From Bacillus albus (GTDB lineage Bacteria; Bacillota; Bacilli; Bacillales; Bacillaceae_G), in assembly GCF_001884185.1 (NCBI RefSeq), contig NZ_MAOE01000067.1, positions 36,047-100,046 on the forward strand: 64,000 nt of DNA, given 5' to 3'. Below, piece by piece: positions 25,828 through 35,244 of the stretch. The translations under genes and the position numbers were made by a program. Numbering within the stretch: position 1 is the stretch's first letter; each line of letters begins with the position of its first letter. The notes beneath the pieces were generated by a model. That model ran no database searches and had not been told where the DNA came from. It saw only the letters and a program-made list of their open reading frames with translations.

Positions 25828-26592
25828 TTATTTTAACTTTCCATTTAAAAATCGATCATATAAGTCATGGAAATAGTTAGGACGAAATAAGTTCGCTGCA
25901 TGTCCCGCTAACGGTATTTCCTTATATAGAACGTTAGGCAAAATAGATTTCAAATCAAATAAACAAGATTTATAGAGATGATCATGCTCACCCATTACCC
26001 ATAGTATAGGGTGAGGAAGTGATTTTAATTTAGATTTTAGATCGAATTCTAACCGATGTCGTAATGATTGGGCAATTATGGATGAATGTAATTGTAATCC
26101 GAAACGATAGTAAATATTTCTTGAAATGACTGCGAACGGATTTGCTTTTAGTATACCACTTGGAAAAATAGTATTTGCGTATTGAGAGAGCCATTTAGAG
26201 TATTCATCTCCTCGCTTCTCCCAAAAATTTTGAAATACGTTATATAAACGAGAAGGGTTATTGTAGTGTCCTCCAATATGACAAATACTTAATACTTTTT
26301 CTGGATGCATTTGTGCAAAAATTGTAGAGATGTAACAGCCGTAACTTAGCGCACAAATATGAGCTTTTTTAATATTTTCTTGTTCATATAAGTTTAATAA
26401 TTGATCTACAAGGCGCTGTAATGAAAAGTCGATTGCTTCTCCTTTATCATCACCGTGACCTAATAAGTCATAAGTTATAATGTTGTAGGAGGCAGAAAAT
26501 CGTTTTTGCTCCTTTTTGAAGGCGCGACGATTGCCAACTAATCCATGAATAAAAATAATTGTTTCCTTTTCAGAATGTATATTTGTTTGCAA
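25828..26592 (-). CDS. Alpha/beta hydrolase
   Basis: A cytoplasmic alpha/beta-fold hydrolase of 254 residues. The oxyanion HGLVGNRRAF, nucleophile elbow ALSYGCY (Ser), acid GEHDHLY (Asp) and base LAGHAANL (His) are all present. The substrate is unknown; esterase, lipase or C-C hydrolase activity are all possible. The probable start is TTG 26592, 8 bases after AAAGGAG; a TTG at 26610 would place that ribosome site inside the coding region. It is divergent from an ABC exporter operon. Confidence 0.78.
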   Translation of the reverse strand: MQTNIHSEKETIIFIHGLVGNRRAFKKEQKRFSASYNIITYDLLGHGDDKGEAIDFSLQRLVDQLLNLYEQENIKKAHICALSYGCYISTIFAQMHPEKVLSICHIGGHYNNPSRLYNVFQNFWEKRGDEYSKWLSQYANTIFPSGILKANPFAVISRNIYYRFGLQLHSSIIAQSLRHRLEFDLKSKLKSLPHPILWVMGEHDHLYKSCLFDLKSILPNVLYKEIPLAGHAANLFRPNYFHDLYDRFLNGKLK

Positions 26593-26753
26593 AAAGGATA
26601 CTCCTTTCAATAACGGGAGATTAATATAGTATTGTAAATTAGTTATTTATAATTCACATAGAATAATATTAAGTACCAGGTAATAATATCAGATGTTTAT
26701 ATCTGTTGTAAAGATGCGTTTTTATGTATATTTTGTAAAAATAGAAAAAGCGT

Positions 26754-26775
26754 GTTTACATTCAGTTTACATTTG
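26754..26775 (+). promoter_or_regulatory. Candidate response-regulator direct repeat
   Basis: Two tandem 11-bp units beginning GTTTACATT lie at 26754 and 26765, about 60 bp before the exporter gene. An 11-bp period places both on one face of the helix, the usual architecture for OmpR/PhoP-family binding. The response regulator encoded two genes downstream is the obvious candidate. Confidence 0.5.
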
Positions 26776-26832
26776 TATTGTATTCTATTTTTAGAAAGAA
26801 CAGTTTGGTTTAACACGAGGAGATGAACAGGA

Positions 26833-28593
26833 ATGGAAGTTAAAAATGAAATGAAGAAAAAAGGGAGCTGGAGGCAGTTTTTACGCCTTATTCAAGATAC
26901 AAATCCTCCAAAAGGGATTCTTGCTTTTGCGTTATTAATGAGTTTGCTTTCTACAGGAGCAAGTTTATTTATACCGATGTTAACGAAGGGGCTAGTAGAT
27001 AATTTCTCACTTTCGTCAATTAGTACAGGGCAAATTGTTGGGCTAGTTGCATTCTTTATTATGCAAACTATAGCAGCGGGATTATCTATATATTTATTAA
27101 ATTATATAGGACAGAAGATTGTAGCTGGACTGAGAGAACGCTTGTGGAAAAAGGTGCTTATTTTACCAGTAACTTATTATGATCAAAATAGAACAGGCGA
27201 TACAATTAGCCGTATGACAAATGATACAGGAGTTGTGAAAACATTAATTTCTGAGCATTTGTCAAACTTATTAACAGGTGGTATTTCAATTGTCGGATCT
27301 TTAATTGTATTATTTGTTTTAGATTGGAAAATGACACTTTTACTTTTAACTGTTATTCCATTATCAGTACTTATTTTAGTTCCACTTGGACGAAAAATGT
27401 ATAAGATTTCAAAAGCACTTCAAGATGAAACGGCTTCTTTTACTAGTGTATTAACACAAGTGTTATCAGAAATTCGTTTAGTGAAATCTTCGAACACAGA
27501 AAAAAGAGAATATGAAACTGGAAACAAAGGTATTGAAAAGTTATTGCAATTTGGTTTGAAAGAAGGAAAAGTGCAAGCGTTAATTTCACCAGTTATGTCG
27601 TTTGTTTTAATGGCATTGCTTGTTATTATCGTAGGGTATGGTGGAATGCGAGTTTCTAGTGGCGCATTAACTACAGGAGAACTTGTAGCGTTTATTTTAT
27701 ATTTAGTTCAAATTATAATGCCAATGAGTCAACTATCTATGTTCTTTACACAATTCCAAAAGGCAATTGGTGCAACGGAAAGAATTAATACAATTTTAGA
27801 ATATGAAGTAGAAGATCATGAAACTGGTGTGAAAGTTACAAATGCTAAGCAGCCAATCGTTCTTGAAAATGTACATTTCGAATATAACGAAGAAGAGCAA
27901 GTGTTAAAGAATATTGATTTCACAATTGAATCAGGCAAAGTAACAGCAATCGTAGGACCAAGTGGTAGCGGGAAAACGACGTTATTCTCATTATTAGAGC
28001 GTTTTTATGAGCCGACTAGTGGTGCCATTAAATTAGGAAAAGAATCAATTACGAGTTATTCACTACAATCATGGCGACGTCAAATTGGTTACGTTTCACA
28101 AGATAGTCCGTTAATCGATGGAACAATTCGTGATAACATTTGTTACGGTGTTGAGGGCGAAGTGACAGATGAAGAGATTGAAAAAGTAGCAGCGATGGCA
28201 TATGTTGATGCATTTATTCATGATTTGCCAAATGGATATGCAACAGAAGTTGGAGAACGTGGTGTGAAGCTTTCTGGGGGACAAAGACAGCGAATTGCGA
28301 TTGCCCGAGCGTTACTTCGAAATCCACAAATTCTTATGTTAGATGAAGCAACTTCCAGTCTAGATAGTAAATCTGAGTCTGTCGTTCAAAAGGCATTAAA
28401 TAACTTAATGAAAGGCAGAACAACGTTAGTTATTGCACATAGACTTTCTACTGTTGTAGATGCAGATAAAATTATCTTTATAGAAAAAGGGAATCTTACA
28501 GGAAGCGGTACACATGATGAATTGTTACGCACACATGACATGTATCGTGAATTTGCAACGCAACAATTGAAAATTAAAGAGGCGGCATTATAA
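26833..28593 (+). CDS. ABC multidrug-type exporter (BmrA-like half-transporter)
   Basis: A homodimeric ABC exporter of 586 residues with an N-terminal six-helix domain (~25-310) and C-terminal ATPase (~340-575). Walker [15 protein letters not shown]-loop YVSQDSPL, signature [15 protein letters not shown], Walker [13 protein letters not shown] and H-loop IAHRLST are all intact. It resembles BmrA/LmrA drug or lipid exporters. GAGGAG lies 10 bases before ATG 26833. A two-component system follows, separated by a weak terminator, so the exporter may respond to envelope or drug stress. Confidence 0.86.
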   Translation: MEVKNEMKKKGSWRQFLRLIQDTNPPKGILAFALLMSLLSTGASLFIPMLTKGLVDNFSLSSISTGQIVGLVAFFIMQTIAAGLSIYLLNYIGQKIVAGLRERLWKKVLILPVTYYDQNRTGDTISRMTNDTGVVKTLISEHLSNLLTGGISIVGSLIVLFVLDWKMTLLLLTVIPLSVLILVPLGRKMYKISKALQDETASFTSVLTQVLSEIRLVKSSNTEKREYETGNKGIEKLLQFGLKEGKVQALISPVMSFVLMALLVIIVGYGGMRVSSGALTTGELVAFILYLVQIIMPMSQLSMFFTQFQKAIGATERINTILEYEVEDHETGVKVTNAKQPIVLENVHFEYNEEEQVLKNIDFTIESGKVTAIVGPSGSGKTTLFSLLERFYEPTSGAIKLGKESITSYSLQSWRRQIGYVSQDSPLIDGTIRDNICYGVEGEVTDEEIEKVAAMAYVDAFIHDLPNGYATEVGERGVKLSGGQRQRIAIARALLRNPQILMLDEATSSLDSKSESVVQKALNNLMKGRTTLVIAHRLSTVVDADKIIFIEKGNLTGSGTHDELLRTHDMYREFATQQLKIKEAAL

Positions 28594-28598
28594 AATGA

Positions 28599-28637
28599 AT
28601 AATCAGTGGAGAATTTGCTTCACTGGTTATTTGTTTT
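28599..28637 (+). terminator. Weak terminator or attenuator between exporter and two-component genes
   Basis: Imperfect stem AATAATCAGTGGAG / CTTCACTGGTTATT with G-U pairs, followed by TTGTTTTT. It may partly end transcription and reduce regulator expression relative to the exporter. Confidence 0.6.
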
Positions 28638-28681
28638 TAACATTAATAAAATAAATGCTGAGTAGAAAGGAAATGGTTCTT

Positions 28682-29359
28682 TTGATACCTAAAATATTAA
28701 TTGTGGACGATGATCCGCATATTAGAGAACTTGTTTCTGTTTTTTTAGAGCGGGAAGGCTTTCAAACATATGAGGCAATTGATGGACTAGATGCACTTCA
28801 GAAAATAGACGAAGTGAAAGTCGATATGGTTATTCTCGATATTATGATGCCAAATATGGATGGATTTAATTTATGTTTTGAATTAAGGAAGTACTATGAT
28901 ATCCCAATTTTAATGCTAACGGCTAAAGGAGAGACGTCTCAAAAAGTAAAAGGATTTCACCTTGGCACGGATGATTATCTTGTAAAACCATTTGATCCGA
29001 TAGAATTAGTAGTGAGAGTTAAGGCTTTATTGAAACGTTACCAAATTACAGTGTCGCAATCGATTCAAGTTGGAAATGTACTGTTAAATCGGAAAACATT
29101 TGAAGTGACAATTGGAGAACAAACGGTTATGTTACGGCTGAAAGAATTCGAATTGCTCTTTACTTTAGGTTCTAAAGAAGGAAGAACTTGTTCGAGAGAG
29201 CAATTAATTGAAGATGTATGGGGATATGATTTTGAAGGGAATGAACGTACACTAGACGTTCATATTAATCGGCTACGTGAGAAGTTTCAAGGAGAGAAGT
29301 CGAAATTTAGTATTAAAACAATAAGAGGTTTAGGATATCGCTTAGAGGTAAGTAAATGA
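28682..29359 (+). CDS. OmpR-family response regulator
   Basis: A two-domain regulator of 225 residues. The receiver (residues 1-~118) has the acidic pair VDDD, the phospho-acceptor in VILDIMMP, the Thr of MLTAKG and the Lys of LVKPFDP. The winged-helix DNA-binding domain (~130-222) ends NRLREKF...TIRGLGYRLE. The sequence resembles HssR-type regulators. TTG 28682 is chosen because GAAAGGA ends 10 bases upstream; ATG 28673 is too close to it, and ATG 28655 has no ribosome site. It overlaps the kinase gene by 4 bp. Confidence 0.88.
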   Translation: MIPKILIVDDDPHIRELVSVFLEREGFQTYEAIDGLDALQKIDEVKVDMVILDIMMPNMDGFNLCFELRKYYDIPILMLTAKGETSQKVKGFHLGTDDYLVKPFDPIELVVRVKALLKRYQITVSQSIQVGNVLLNRKTFEVTIGEQTVMLRLKEFELLFTLGSKEGRTCSREQLIEDVWGYDFEGNERTLDVHINRLREKFQGEKSKFSIKTIRGLGYRLEVSK

Positions 29360-30417
29360 GAAAAAGAAAACACATGAGTAAGTTGAAGATGTTGAAAGTA
29401 ACGGGAGCGATAGTAGCACTCTTTTCTTTTCTTACTATCATTTGGTCTACAGCTTTTTACGTATCATCTAGTATATTGGAAGCCCTTGAAATAAATCTAT
29501 CTCCTTTTGTTACGTATCTCATTAGTGACATACTCAGTTTTGTATTTATGATTCTTCTTTGGATATTAATTGCAGTATTAATGAGGCCGAAGCGACAGGC
29601 AATGATTTGGACAATTATTGAACCGATACAAAAAATTGCAAAAGGAGACTTCTCCGTAAAGATACGAAATGAAGAAAAGTATGATGGAGAAATTGGTGTA
29701 CTCGTAAAAAGTATAAATGATATGACAGATGAACTAAACGCAATGGAGAAAATGCGTCAGGAATTTGTGTCGAATGTTTCTCATGAAATACAGTCACCAT
29801 TAACTTCTATAAAAGGATTCGCTAGAGCACTACAAGACGATAATCTTTCCGAGGAAAAAAGAAAGCATTATCTTACTATTATTGAAACAGAAACGACGAG
29901 ATTATCTAAACTAAGTCAAAATTTACTGAAACTAACTCTTTTAGAATCGGAAGAGTATACACCAGAAAAAGCAACTTATCAATTAGATCAACAGTTAAAG
30001 CAAATTGTATTAAATAGTGAACCGCTTTGGGCTGAGAAAGAAATTGAATTAGACCTTGATTTAGAAAAAGTGCATATAACTGCTGACCAAGAAAGTATGA
30101 GTCAAGTTTGGATTAATTTAATTCATAATAGTATTAAATTTACTCCAAGTAGCGGTACGATTTCAATCAAGTTAAAAGAATATGAGACATTAGTGGAAGT
30201 GCGTATTCGTGATTCGGGAATTGGAATATCTGAAGAACAGAAACAACATATTTTTGAGCGGTTTTTTAAAGCTGATTCTTCACGGAATCGAGCATACGGA
30301 GGAAGCGGTTTAGGATTAGCGATAGTAAAAAAAGTAGTTGATCTGCATCAAGGAGAAATAAAAGTCGAGAGTGAGGAAGGGAATGGGACGGAATTTATTG
30401 TTTGTATTCCGAATTAG
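29356..30417 (+). CDS. Sensor histidine kinase
   Basis: A membrane kinase of 353 residues that phosphorylates the upstream regulator. Two transmembrane helices (~12-35 and ~52-75) enclose only a short outer loop, so it probably senses within the membrane or through a partner. A HAMP domain (~82-134) leads to the H-box (FVSNVSHEIQSPLTS, phospho-His), then the N-box (WINLIHNSIKFTP), G1 (RDSGIGIS), F-box and G2 (GGSGLGLAIVKK). The short sensor loop resembles intramembrane kinases that pair with ABC exporters. Start ATG overlaps the regulator stop. Confidence 0.88.
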   Translation: MRKRKHMSKLKMLKVTGAIVALFSFLTIIWSTAFYVSSSILEALEINLSPFVTYLISDILSFVFMILLWILIAVLMRPKRQAMIWTIIEPIQKIAKGDFSVKIRNEEKYDGEIGVLVKSINDMTDELNAMEKMRQEFVSNVSHEIQSPLTSIKGFARALQDDNLSEEKRKHYLTIIETETTRLSKLSQNLLKLTLLESEEYTPEKATYQLDQQLKQIVLNSEPLWAEKEIELDLDLEKVHITADQESMSQVWINLIHNSIKFTPSSGTISIKLKEYETLVEVRIRDSGIGISEEQKQHIFERFFKADSSRNRAYGGSGLGLAIVKKVVDLHQGEIKVESEEGNGTEFIVCIPN

Positions 30418-30419
30418 GA

Positions 30420-30467
30420 AGAGAAATAGTGTTAGGAGGAAACCCTTCTAACACTATTTCTCTTTAA
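30420..30467. terminator. Convergent terminator
   Basis: A 20-bp near-perfect stem (30420-30439 with 30444-30463) lies between the kinase gene and the minus-strand gene, and includes the latter's stop codon. Confidence 0.85.
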
Positions 30468-31041
30468 AAACACATTTCCCGTTACTGCAACTATATTGAT
30501 AAGCTTTTCCTTCGTTATTCATACGGTATGAGTAGTCTGATGCTATATCTTTCTTAAAGTCAACATATGCCTCTGCACCGTTTTTATCATCATTGATATC
30601 AACGAATTGAACATGGCGTATAGAATAATCTTTCTTTTTACTTAAACCTCTTTCTTGCAAGTTTGTATGAATACCGTCTACTAACTCGTCAAACAATGAC
30701 CAGTTTAAATTAAGATTTTCATATGATTCAGTATGTCTTCCTAGAATGCCGTTGTCTTGTATTATTTTTTTATTATTATCGTATGTATAAGAGTATGTAA
30801 AATAAGGTTCGTCTTTATATACGACTTTTGCATAATAGCCGATATTATAAAGAGGAGTATATTTTCCGGTTATGCTTTGTATTTCTTTTTGCTTATATCC
30901 TTTTATAGTATGGAGATATTCGTTAGTATCTTTTTCTATTACTTTATAATGTAGTGGATTACCAAATATAAAGTACATAGCCAAAAATATGATGCATAGT
31001 CCGACTGCAGTTAGTGACAAGAACCACTTTTTTCTTTTCAT
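30454..31041 (-). CDS. DUF3139-like membrane-anchored protein
   Basis: A 195-residue protein with one N-terminal membrane helix (LSLTAVGLCIIFLAMYFIFG) and a soluble outer domain. The pattern YLHTIKGYKQKEIQSITGKY, then YAKVVYKDEPYFTYSYTYD resembles DUF3139 proteins, which have no known function. The end has two cysteines (YSCSNGKCVF) that may form a disulfide. Start ATG 31041 is 9 bases after AAGGG; ATG 31047 is possible. It converges on the histidine kinase gene but shows no sign of functional linkage. Confidence 0.62.
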   Translation of the reverse strand: MKRKKWFLSLTAVGLCIIFLAMYFIFGNPLHYKVIEKDTNEYLHTIKGYKQKEIQSITGKYTPLYNIGYYAKVVYKDEPYFTYSYTYDNNKKIIQDNGILGRHTESYENLNLNWSLFDELVDGIHTNLQERGLSKKKDYSIRHVQFVDINDDKNGAEAYVDFKKDIASDYSYRMNNEGKAYQYSCSNGKCVFKEK

Positions 31042-31125
31042 ATACATACACCCTTCTATGTGGGTTTTATTTCTATTTTACACGAATTATGGAAAAAATG
31101 ATAATTATAAATAAAAAATCCTTAT

Positions 31126-31160
31126 AGTTACCTACAAGTAACCTACGCACATGAAAGTGC
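31126..31160 (+). promoter_or_regulatory. Candidate operator before the SDR gene
   Basis: The dyad GTTAC (31127-31131) and GTAAC (31138-31142) lies within TAGTTACCTACAAGTAACCTAC, where ACCTAC is also directly repeated. A GCAC/GTGC hairpin follows at once (31147-31160). It suits an HxlR- or MarR-type repressor, but no regulator gene is adjacent. Confidence 0.35.
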
Positions 31161-31235
31161 ATCATTGCCTTTTTACATAAACATAGATACAATTTTAATA
31201 TAATACATAACTGAGATGATTAAGGAGTGTTATAC

Positions 31236-31955
31236 TTGGCAGAATTATTACAAGGCAAAAATGCTTTAATTACAGGAGCAGGTAGAGGGATTGGTCGTGC
31301 TGTAGCGATCGCATTAGCGAAAGAGGGCGTAAATGTCGGTCTTTTAGCTCGTTCAGAAGAAAACTTAAAAGCTGTAGCAAAAGAAGTAGAAGCAGAAGGC
31401 GTAAAAGCTGTTATTGCGACTGCTGATGTTTCTTCATACGAAGAAGTGACTACTGCGATTGAGACGTTAAAAAATGGTTTAGGATCTATCGATATTTTAA
31501 TTAATAACGCTGGTATTTCTAAGTTCGGTAAGTTTTTAGAATTAGACGTTGCTGATTGGGAAAAAATCATTCAAGTAAACTTAATGGGTGTATACTATGC
31601 AACTCGCGCAGCTTTACCAAGCATGATTGAACAACAATCTGGTGATATTATTAACATTTCATCTACAGCAGGACAAAAGGGTGCGCCTGTAACAAGTGCA
31701 TATAGTGCTTCTAAATTTGGGGTTCTTGGCTTAACAGAATCGTTAGCGATGGAAGTTCGCAAACATAACATTCGTGTAACAGCTTTAACTCCAAGTACAG
31801 TAGCAACTGACATGGCTGTAGATTTAGGATTAACTGATGGAAATCCTGATAAAGTAATGCAAGCAGAAGATATTGCAGAGTTTATCGTAGCGCAGCTGAA
31901 ATTAAATAAACGTACATTTATTAAATCAGCGGGACTTTGGTCTACTAATCCGTAA
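31236..31955 (+). CDS. SDR-family oxidoreductase (FabG-like)
   Basis: A classical short-chain dehydrogenase of 239 residues using NAD(P)H. The cofactor motif [11 protein letters not shown], the NNAG motif (LINNAGIS) and the catalytic Ser-Tyr-Lys (ISSTAG...YSASK) are intact. It resembles 3-oxoacyl-ACP reductase homologues, but as a stand-alone gene its substrate is uncertain. The start is TTG 31236, 8 bases after TAAGGAG; GTG 31227 overlaps that ribosome site. Followed by a terminator. Confidence 0.85.
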   Translation: MAELLQGKNALITGAGRGIGRAVAIALAKEGVNVGLLARSEENLKAVAKEVEAEGVKAVIATADVSSYEEVTTAIETLKNGLGSIDILINNAGISKFGKFLELDVADWEKIIQVNLMGVYYATRAALPSMIEQQSGDIINISSTAGQKGAPVTSAYSASKFGVLGLTESLAMEVRKHNIRVTALTPSTVATDMAVDLGLTDGNPDKVMQAEDIAEFIVAQLKLNKRTFIKSAGLWSTNP

Positions 31956-31972
31956 GGGATAAATGTATAAAC

Positions 31973-32024
31973 AAAAGAAGGGATATTTATTCTGTAATGG
32001 AGTAGATGTCCCTTCTTTATTTTT
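31973..32024 (+). terminator. Terminator of the SDR gene
   Basis: AAAAGAAGGGA pairs with TCCCTTCTTT across a 25-base loop, with a following T-run. Confidence 0.65.
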
Positions 32025-32097
32025 CCGTTTATAAGACAGAATTTTCGGTATAATCAAATATAGATAGTAGAAAAGTATTGAAAAGGATGGTATTTAC

Positions 32098-32157
32098 ATG
32101 AGTACGATTGAGAAATGGACGGCTGTTGATCAATATGTGAGTGATGTGAGGAGGTAA
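32098..32157 (+). pseudogene. O-methyltransferase N-terminal stub
   Basis: Nineteen codons, MSTIEKWTAVDQYVSD then VRR and a stop. The first sixteen match my memory of the N-terminus of a ~220-residue caffeoyl-CoA-type O-methyltransferase common in the B. cereus group. GAAAAGGATGG precedes the ATG as it would in a real gene. The rest of that gene is missing. A short in-frame stretch, MKKKFQKL, follows at 32163, and further fragments (QLARGPPAYLK) run to about 32247, so several genes seem to have been deleted here. Confidence 0.5.
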
Positions 32158-32277
32158 AAGGGATGAAAAAGAAATTTCAAAAATTATAACATATATCGTG
32201 TGCAACACAGTTAGCTCGTGGACCTCCAGCGTACTTGAAAATATAAGTTTATATTAAAAATTGGAGGTTAGGAATAG

Positions 32278-33150
32278 ATGAGAACTGAAAAAGAAATGCT
32301 AGACTTAATTATGAATACAGCAAAAGAGGATGACAGAATCCGAGCAGTTATCATGAATGGATCGCGTGTAAATCCAAATGTGAAAAGAGATTGTTTTCAA
32401 GACTATGATGTTATGTATGTTGTACATGATATACAATCTTTTACGTCTAATCATAATTGGATTCATAGATTTGGAGAAATAATGATTGTACAAATGCCGG
32501 AAGAAATGTCATTAGTTCCAGCAGATGAAGACGGGAAATTTCCGTATTTAATGCAGTTTATGGATGGGAACCGAATTGATTTAACGCTCGTTCCCTTTGA
32601 TTTGATAAATAAGTTCATTGGACAAGATAGTTTAAGTGAACTGCTTCTGAATAAAGATAATTGTATTGACGAATTTCCACCAGCAAGCGATAAGGATTAC
32701 TTAATAAAAAAGCCTACAGAAAAAGAGTTTTTAGATTGCTGTAATGAATTTTGGTGGTGTAGTACGAATGTGGCAAAAGGACTATGGAGAGAAGAGCTTT
32801 CTTATGCGAAAGGAATACTTGATGGTCCGGTGCGAGATATGTTCATCGTAATGCTAGAATGGCATATTGGTATGAAAACAGACTTTACAGTTAATACAGG
32901 TAAATTTGGAAAGCATTTTGAGCAATATTTTGAAGAAGATATGTGGGAGCAATTTAAAAGGACATTTTCTAATGCAGAATATGAAAACATATGGGAATCA
33001 TTCTTTATCATGGGTAATTTATTTAGGGAAGTAGCGAATGAAATTGCTAACGCTTATGGATATCAATACCCGCAAGGTGACGATGACAGAGTGACAAGCT
33101 ATTTAAAACATGTGAAAGCTTTGCCGAAAGATAGTACATCGATTTATTAA
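32278..33150 (+). CDS. aadK: Aminoglycoside 6-adenylyltransferase (ANT(6)/AadK-like)
   Basis: A nucleotidyltransferase of 290 residues that would adenylylate streptomycin at position 6 using ATP. The catalytic GSRVNPN (Gly28-Ser29) and metal-binding QDYDVMYVV (Asp42, Asp44) follow the family pattern, and GNRIDLTLVP supplies the third acidic residue. The full length fits chromosomal AadK of Bacillus. It shows no flanking mobile element and its composition is like the host, so it looks intrinsic rather than acquired. GGAGG precedes the ATG. Activity level is not predictable. Confidence 0.85.
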   Translation: MRTEKEMLDLIMNTAKEDDRIRAVIMNGSRVNPNVKRDCFQDYDVMYVVHDIQSFTSNHNWIHRFGEIMIVQMPEEMSLVPADEDGKFPYLMQFMDGNRIDLTLVPFDLINKFIGQDSLSELLLNKDNCIDEFPPASDKDYLIKKPTEKEFLDCCNEFWWCSTNVAKGLWREELSYAKGILDGPVRDMFIVMLEWHIGMKTDFTVNTGKFGKHFEQYFEEDMWEQFKRTFSNAEYENIWESFFIMGNLFREVANEIANAYGYQYPQGDDDRVTSYLKHVKALPKDSTSIY

Positions 33151-33162
33151 TAATAGTCAGCA

Positions 33163-33197
33163 GTAAGACTGTCCAAATGACGGACAGTCTTATTTTT
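33163..33197 (+). terminator. aadK terminator
   Basis: Perfect AAGACTGTCC / GGACAGTCTT stem with TATTTTTG after it. Confidence 0.85.
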
Positions 33198-33267
33198 GTT
33201 CATGAATAGGAGTTTCTCTAACAAAGTGCAGATGAATCACATATGAAATTTTAGGGAGGTTTTTATC

Positions 33268-34095
33268 ATGTATTATTTTTATTCATCAGAAATGCTTGCC
33301 CCATATGAATGGGGACTAGAACGAGATGTTTCGTACGCCTATATGCAATATGACCCATTTTATTATGGAGACTATATGAGTTCATTGCCATACACATATA
33401 TCCCTCAAAACTATACAGTACAAATGAAAGCATATGAGCGTGGATCGTGGACACCATTTTCGTGGGTCGAAAAATATGCGTACGCATTTTCCGGACCGTA
33501 CAATAAAGCGGAAGTCGCTCTTACATTTGATGATGGACCAGATTTAGAATTTACGCCGAAAATTTTAGATAAGTTAAAACAACATAATGTGAAGGCGACT
33601 TTCTTCTTGCTTGGTGAAAATGCAGAAAAGTTTCCGAATGTAGTAAAACGTATTGCAAATGAAGGGCATGTAATTGGCAATCATACGTATAGCCATCCAA
33701 ATTTAGCGAAAGTAAATGATGCTGAGTACCGTAATCAAATTATAAAAACCGAAGAAATATTAAATCGTTTAGCTGGTTATGCACCAAAATTTATTCGTCC
33801 GCCGTACGGTGAAATACTTGAAAATCAATTGAAGTGGGCGACAGAGCAAAATTTTATGATTGTACAGTGGAGTGTTGATACGGTTGATTGGAAAGGCGTA
33901 AGCGCTGATACGATTACAAATAATGTGTTAGGGAATTCATTTCCTGGCAGTGTTATACTTCAGCATTCAACTCCAGGTGGGCATTTGCAAGGATCTGTAG
34001 AGGCACTAGACAAAATTATTCCGCAGTTAAAAACGAAAGGGGCACGCATTGTAACGTTGCCAAGTATGTTCCAAACATCGAAAGAGCGGAAGTGA
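33268..34095 (+). CDS. Polysaccharide deacetylase (NodB domain), BC1960-like
   Basis: A 275-residue deacetylase that probably removes N-acetyl groups from peptidoglycan GlcNAc. The NodB domain (~82-265) has the catalytic Asp88-Asp89 (TFDDGPD), metal-binding His139 and His143 (HTYSHP), RPPYG (177-181) and the late histidine ILQHSTPGG. The N-terminal 70 residues are unusually Tyr-rich and lack a signal peptide, so export is unclear. Length and position match the B. cereus deacetylase BC1960 as I recall it. AGGGAGG precedes the ATG. Confidence 0.87.
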   Translation: MYYFYSSEMLAPYEWGLERDVSYAYMQYDPFYYGDYMSSLPYTYIPQNYTVQMKAYERGSWTPFSWVEKYAYAFSGPYNKAEVALTFDDGPDLEFTPKILDKLKQHNVKATFFLLGENAEKFPNVVKRIANEGHVIGNHTYSHPNLAKVNDAEYRNQIIKTEEILNRLAGYAPKFIRPPYGEILENQLKWATEQNFMIVQWSVDTVDWKGVSADTITNNVLGNSFPGSVILQHSTPGGHLQGSVEALDKIIPQLKTKGARIVTLPSMFQTSKERK

Positions 34096-34167
34096 ATGTG
34101 GTGTTAAATTGGGGAAAACAGGATTGTGTCGTATAATAAAGCTGTAGGTTAGGAGGGGATATAATTG

Positions 34168-34506
34168 ATGTATGCACTAATAAACATAGGAATGAGTATT
34201 TTAATAGGTATTATATTTATACTTGCGGCAATTATTCTTCAAAAAAATCCACCGACCGATATTAATGCGGCATATGGTTATCGTACGAAACGATCTATGA
34301 AAAATAAGGAATTATGGGATGCAGGTAATAAGTATAGCGCGGAAGTGATGAGGCAAAACGGATTCATCATAATGTTAATTGGAAGTGTTATTAGTATACT
34401 ATTTAAATACCCCCATACAACGTTAGCGATAATGATCTTTATGCTAGTACTAATCATACGCTTATTCATACGAGTAGAGAAAAGATTGAAGGCACTTGAG
34501 CAATAA
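34168..34506 (+). CDS. SdpI-family membrane protein
   Basis: A 112-residue protein with three hydrophobic segments. The motif AAYGYRTKRSMKNKELWDAGNKYSA is the hallmark of the SdpI/YhfL C-terminal domain. SdpI of B. subtilis gives immunity to the toxin SdpC, but most family members have no known toxin partner and none is seen here. AGGAGGGG lies 9 bases before ATG 34168 (TTG 34165 is an alternative). Confidence 0.75.
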   Translation: MYALINIGMSILIGIIFILAAIILQKNPPTDINAAYGYRTKRSMKNKELWDAGNKYSAEVMRQNGFIIMLIGSVISILFKYPHTTLAIMIFMLVLIIRLFIRVEKRLKALEQ

Positions 34507-34510
34507 TGAA

Positions 34511-34550
34511 AAATAGGACTCCCAGCCGATATAGATAGGGGGTCCTAGTC
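34511..34550. terminator. Probable convergent terminator
   Basis: TAGGACTCCC pairs with GGGGGTCCTA between the SdpI-like gene and the minus-strand NUDIX gene. The T-run is short. Confidence 0.6.
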
Positions 34551-34553
34551 TAA

Positions 34554-35162
34554 TTACAAATCATTATTTTTTAGTAAGGCTTTTCCTTGTTCAACAACAA
34601 ATTCATAGTATGCAAGATTATATGGATAAATATCATCAAAAGTTATCGTTATCGGTTTATTGCTCAAAACAGAAGTAGCTGTAAAAGATGAAACCTCTCT
34701 TTTTAATAGTTGTAGAAAAGAAGTTGCATGTATTTTCATTACATCGTCTACTTCTTCACCTGGTGCGAATGGAAGTGGATTGATGACATTGTGGAAATAC
34801 ATATGACAGAACTCGCGATCAGTAAGATTTGAAATGTCATAATCTATTTCAAAGATGCCCTTGTATGCTAAATCAGTCGTTTGGAAAGAAAGCCCTAATT
34901 CCTCTTTAATTTCACGAAGACCACCAATTTGTATATCTTCATCATGCATAATATGTCCGGCTGAAGTAATATCCCATATACCCGGAGCTTCTTTTTTGTT
35001 TTGAGAGCGTAATTGGAAATATAAAAACATATCTTCATCATCTTTTTCTACAAACCAACAATGGAATGTTTCGTGCCAATCACCGTCACGATGCACTTCA
35101 TCACGTAATTTCTTCCCAAGTATCTTTCTATCAGCATCAAATATTGTTAACCACTCTGTCAT
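34554..35162 (-). CDS. NUDIX hydrolase
   Basis: A 202-residue pyrophosphohydrolase. The Nudix box is complete: GHIMHDEDIQIGGLREIKEELGL (G-x5-E-x7-REUxEExGU). The N-terminal WLTIFDADRKILG...RDGDWHETFHCW resembles the isopentenyl-diphosphate isomerase/YfcD-like subgroup. The substrate is unknown. ATG 35162 follows AAAGGGGAA. It is divergent from the PPOX flavoprotein gene with an 82-bp gap. Confidence 0.85.
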   Translation of the reverse strand: MTEWLTIFDADRKILGKKLRDEVHRDGDWHETFHCWFVEKDDEDMFLYFQLRSQNKKEAPGIWDITSAGHIMHDEDIQIGGLREIKEELGLSFQTTDLAYKGIFEIDYDISNLTDREFCHMYFHNVINPLPFAPGEEVDDVMKIHATSFLQLLKREVSSFTATSVLSNKPITITFDDIYPYNLAYYEFVVEQGKALLKNNDL

Positions 35163-35244
35163 TTAAATTCCCCTTTCTGCAAATTTTATTATACAATATT
35201 TGTATTGAATTTTGGGAAAATAAAGAAAAAAGGAGAGGGTATAA

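Noticed and set aside
32278-33150. aadK as an acquired resistance gene
   Set aside because: Composition is like its neighbours, and there is no integron, transposon or direct-repeat border; AadK-type genes are intrinsic in Bacillus.
34168-34506. SdpI-like gene as part of a toxin-immunity system
   Set aside because: No sdpC-like toxin or SdpR-type repressor gene is nearby; the family is mostly not linked to toxins.
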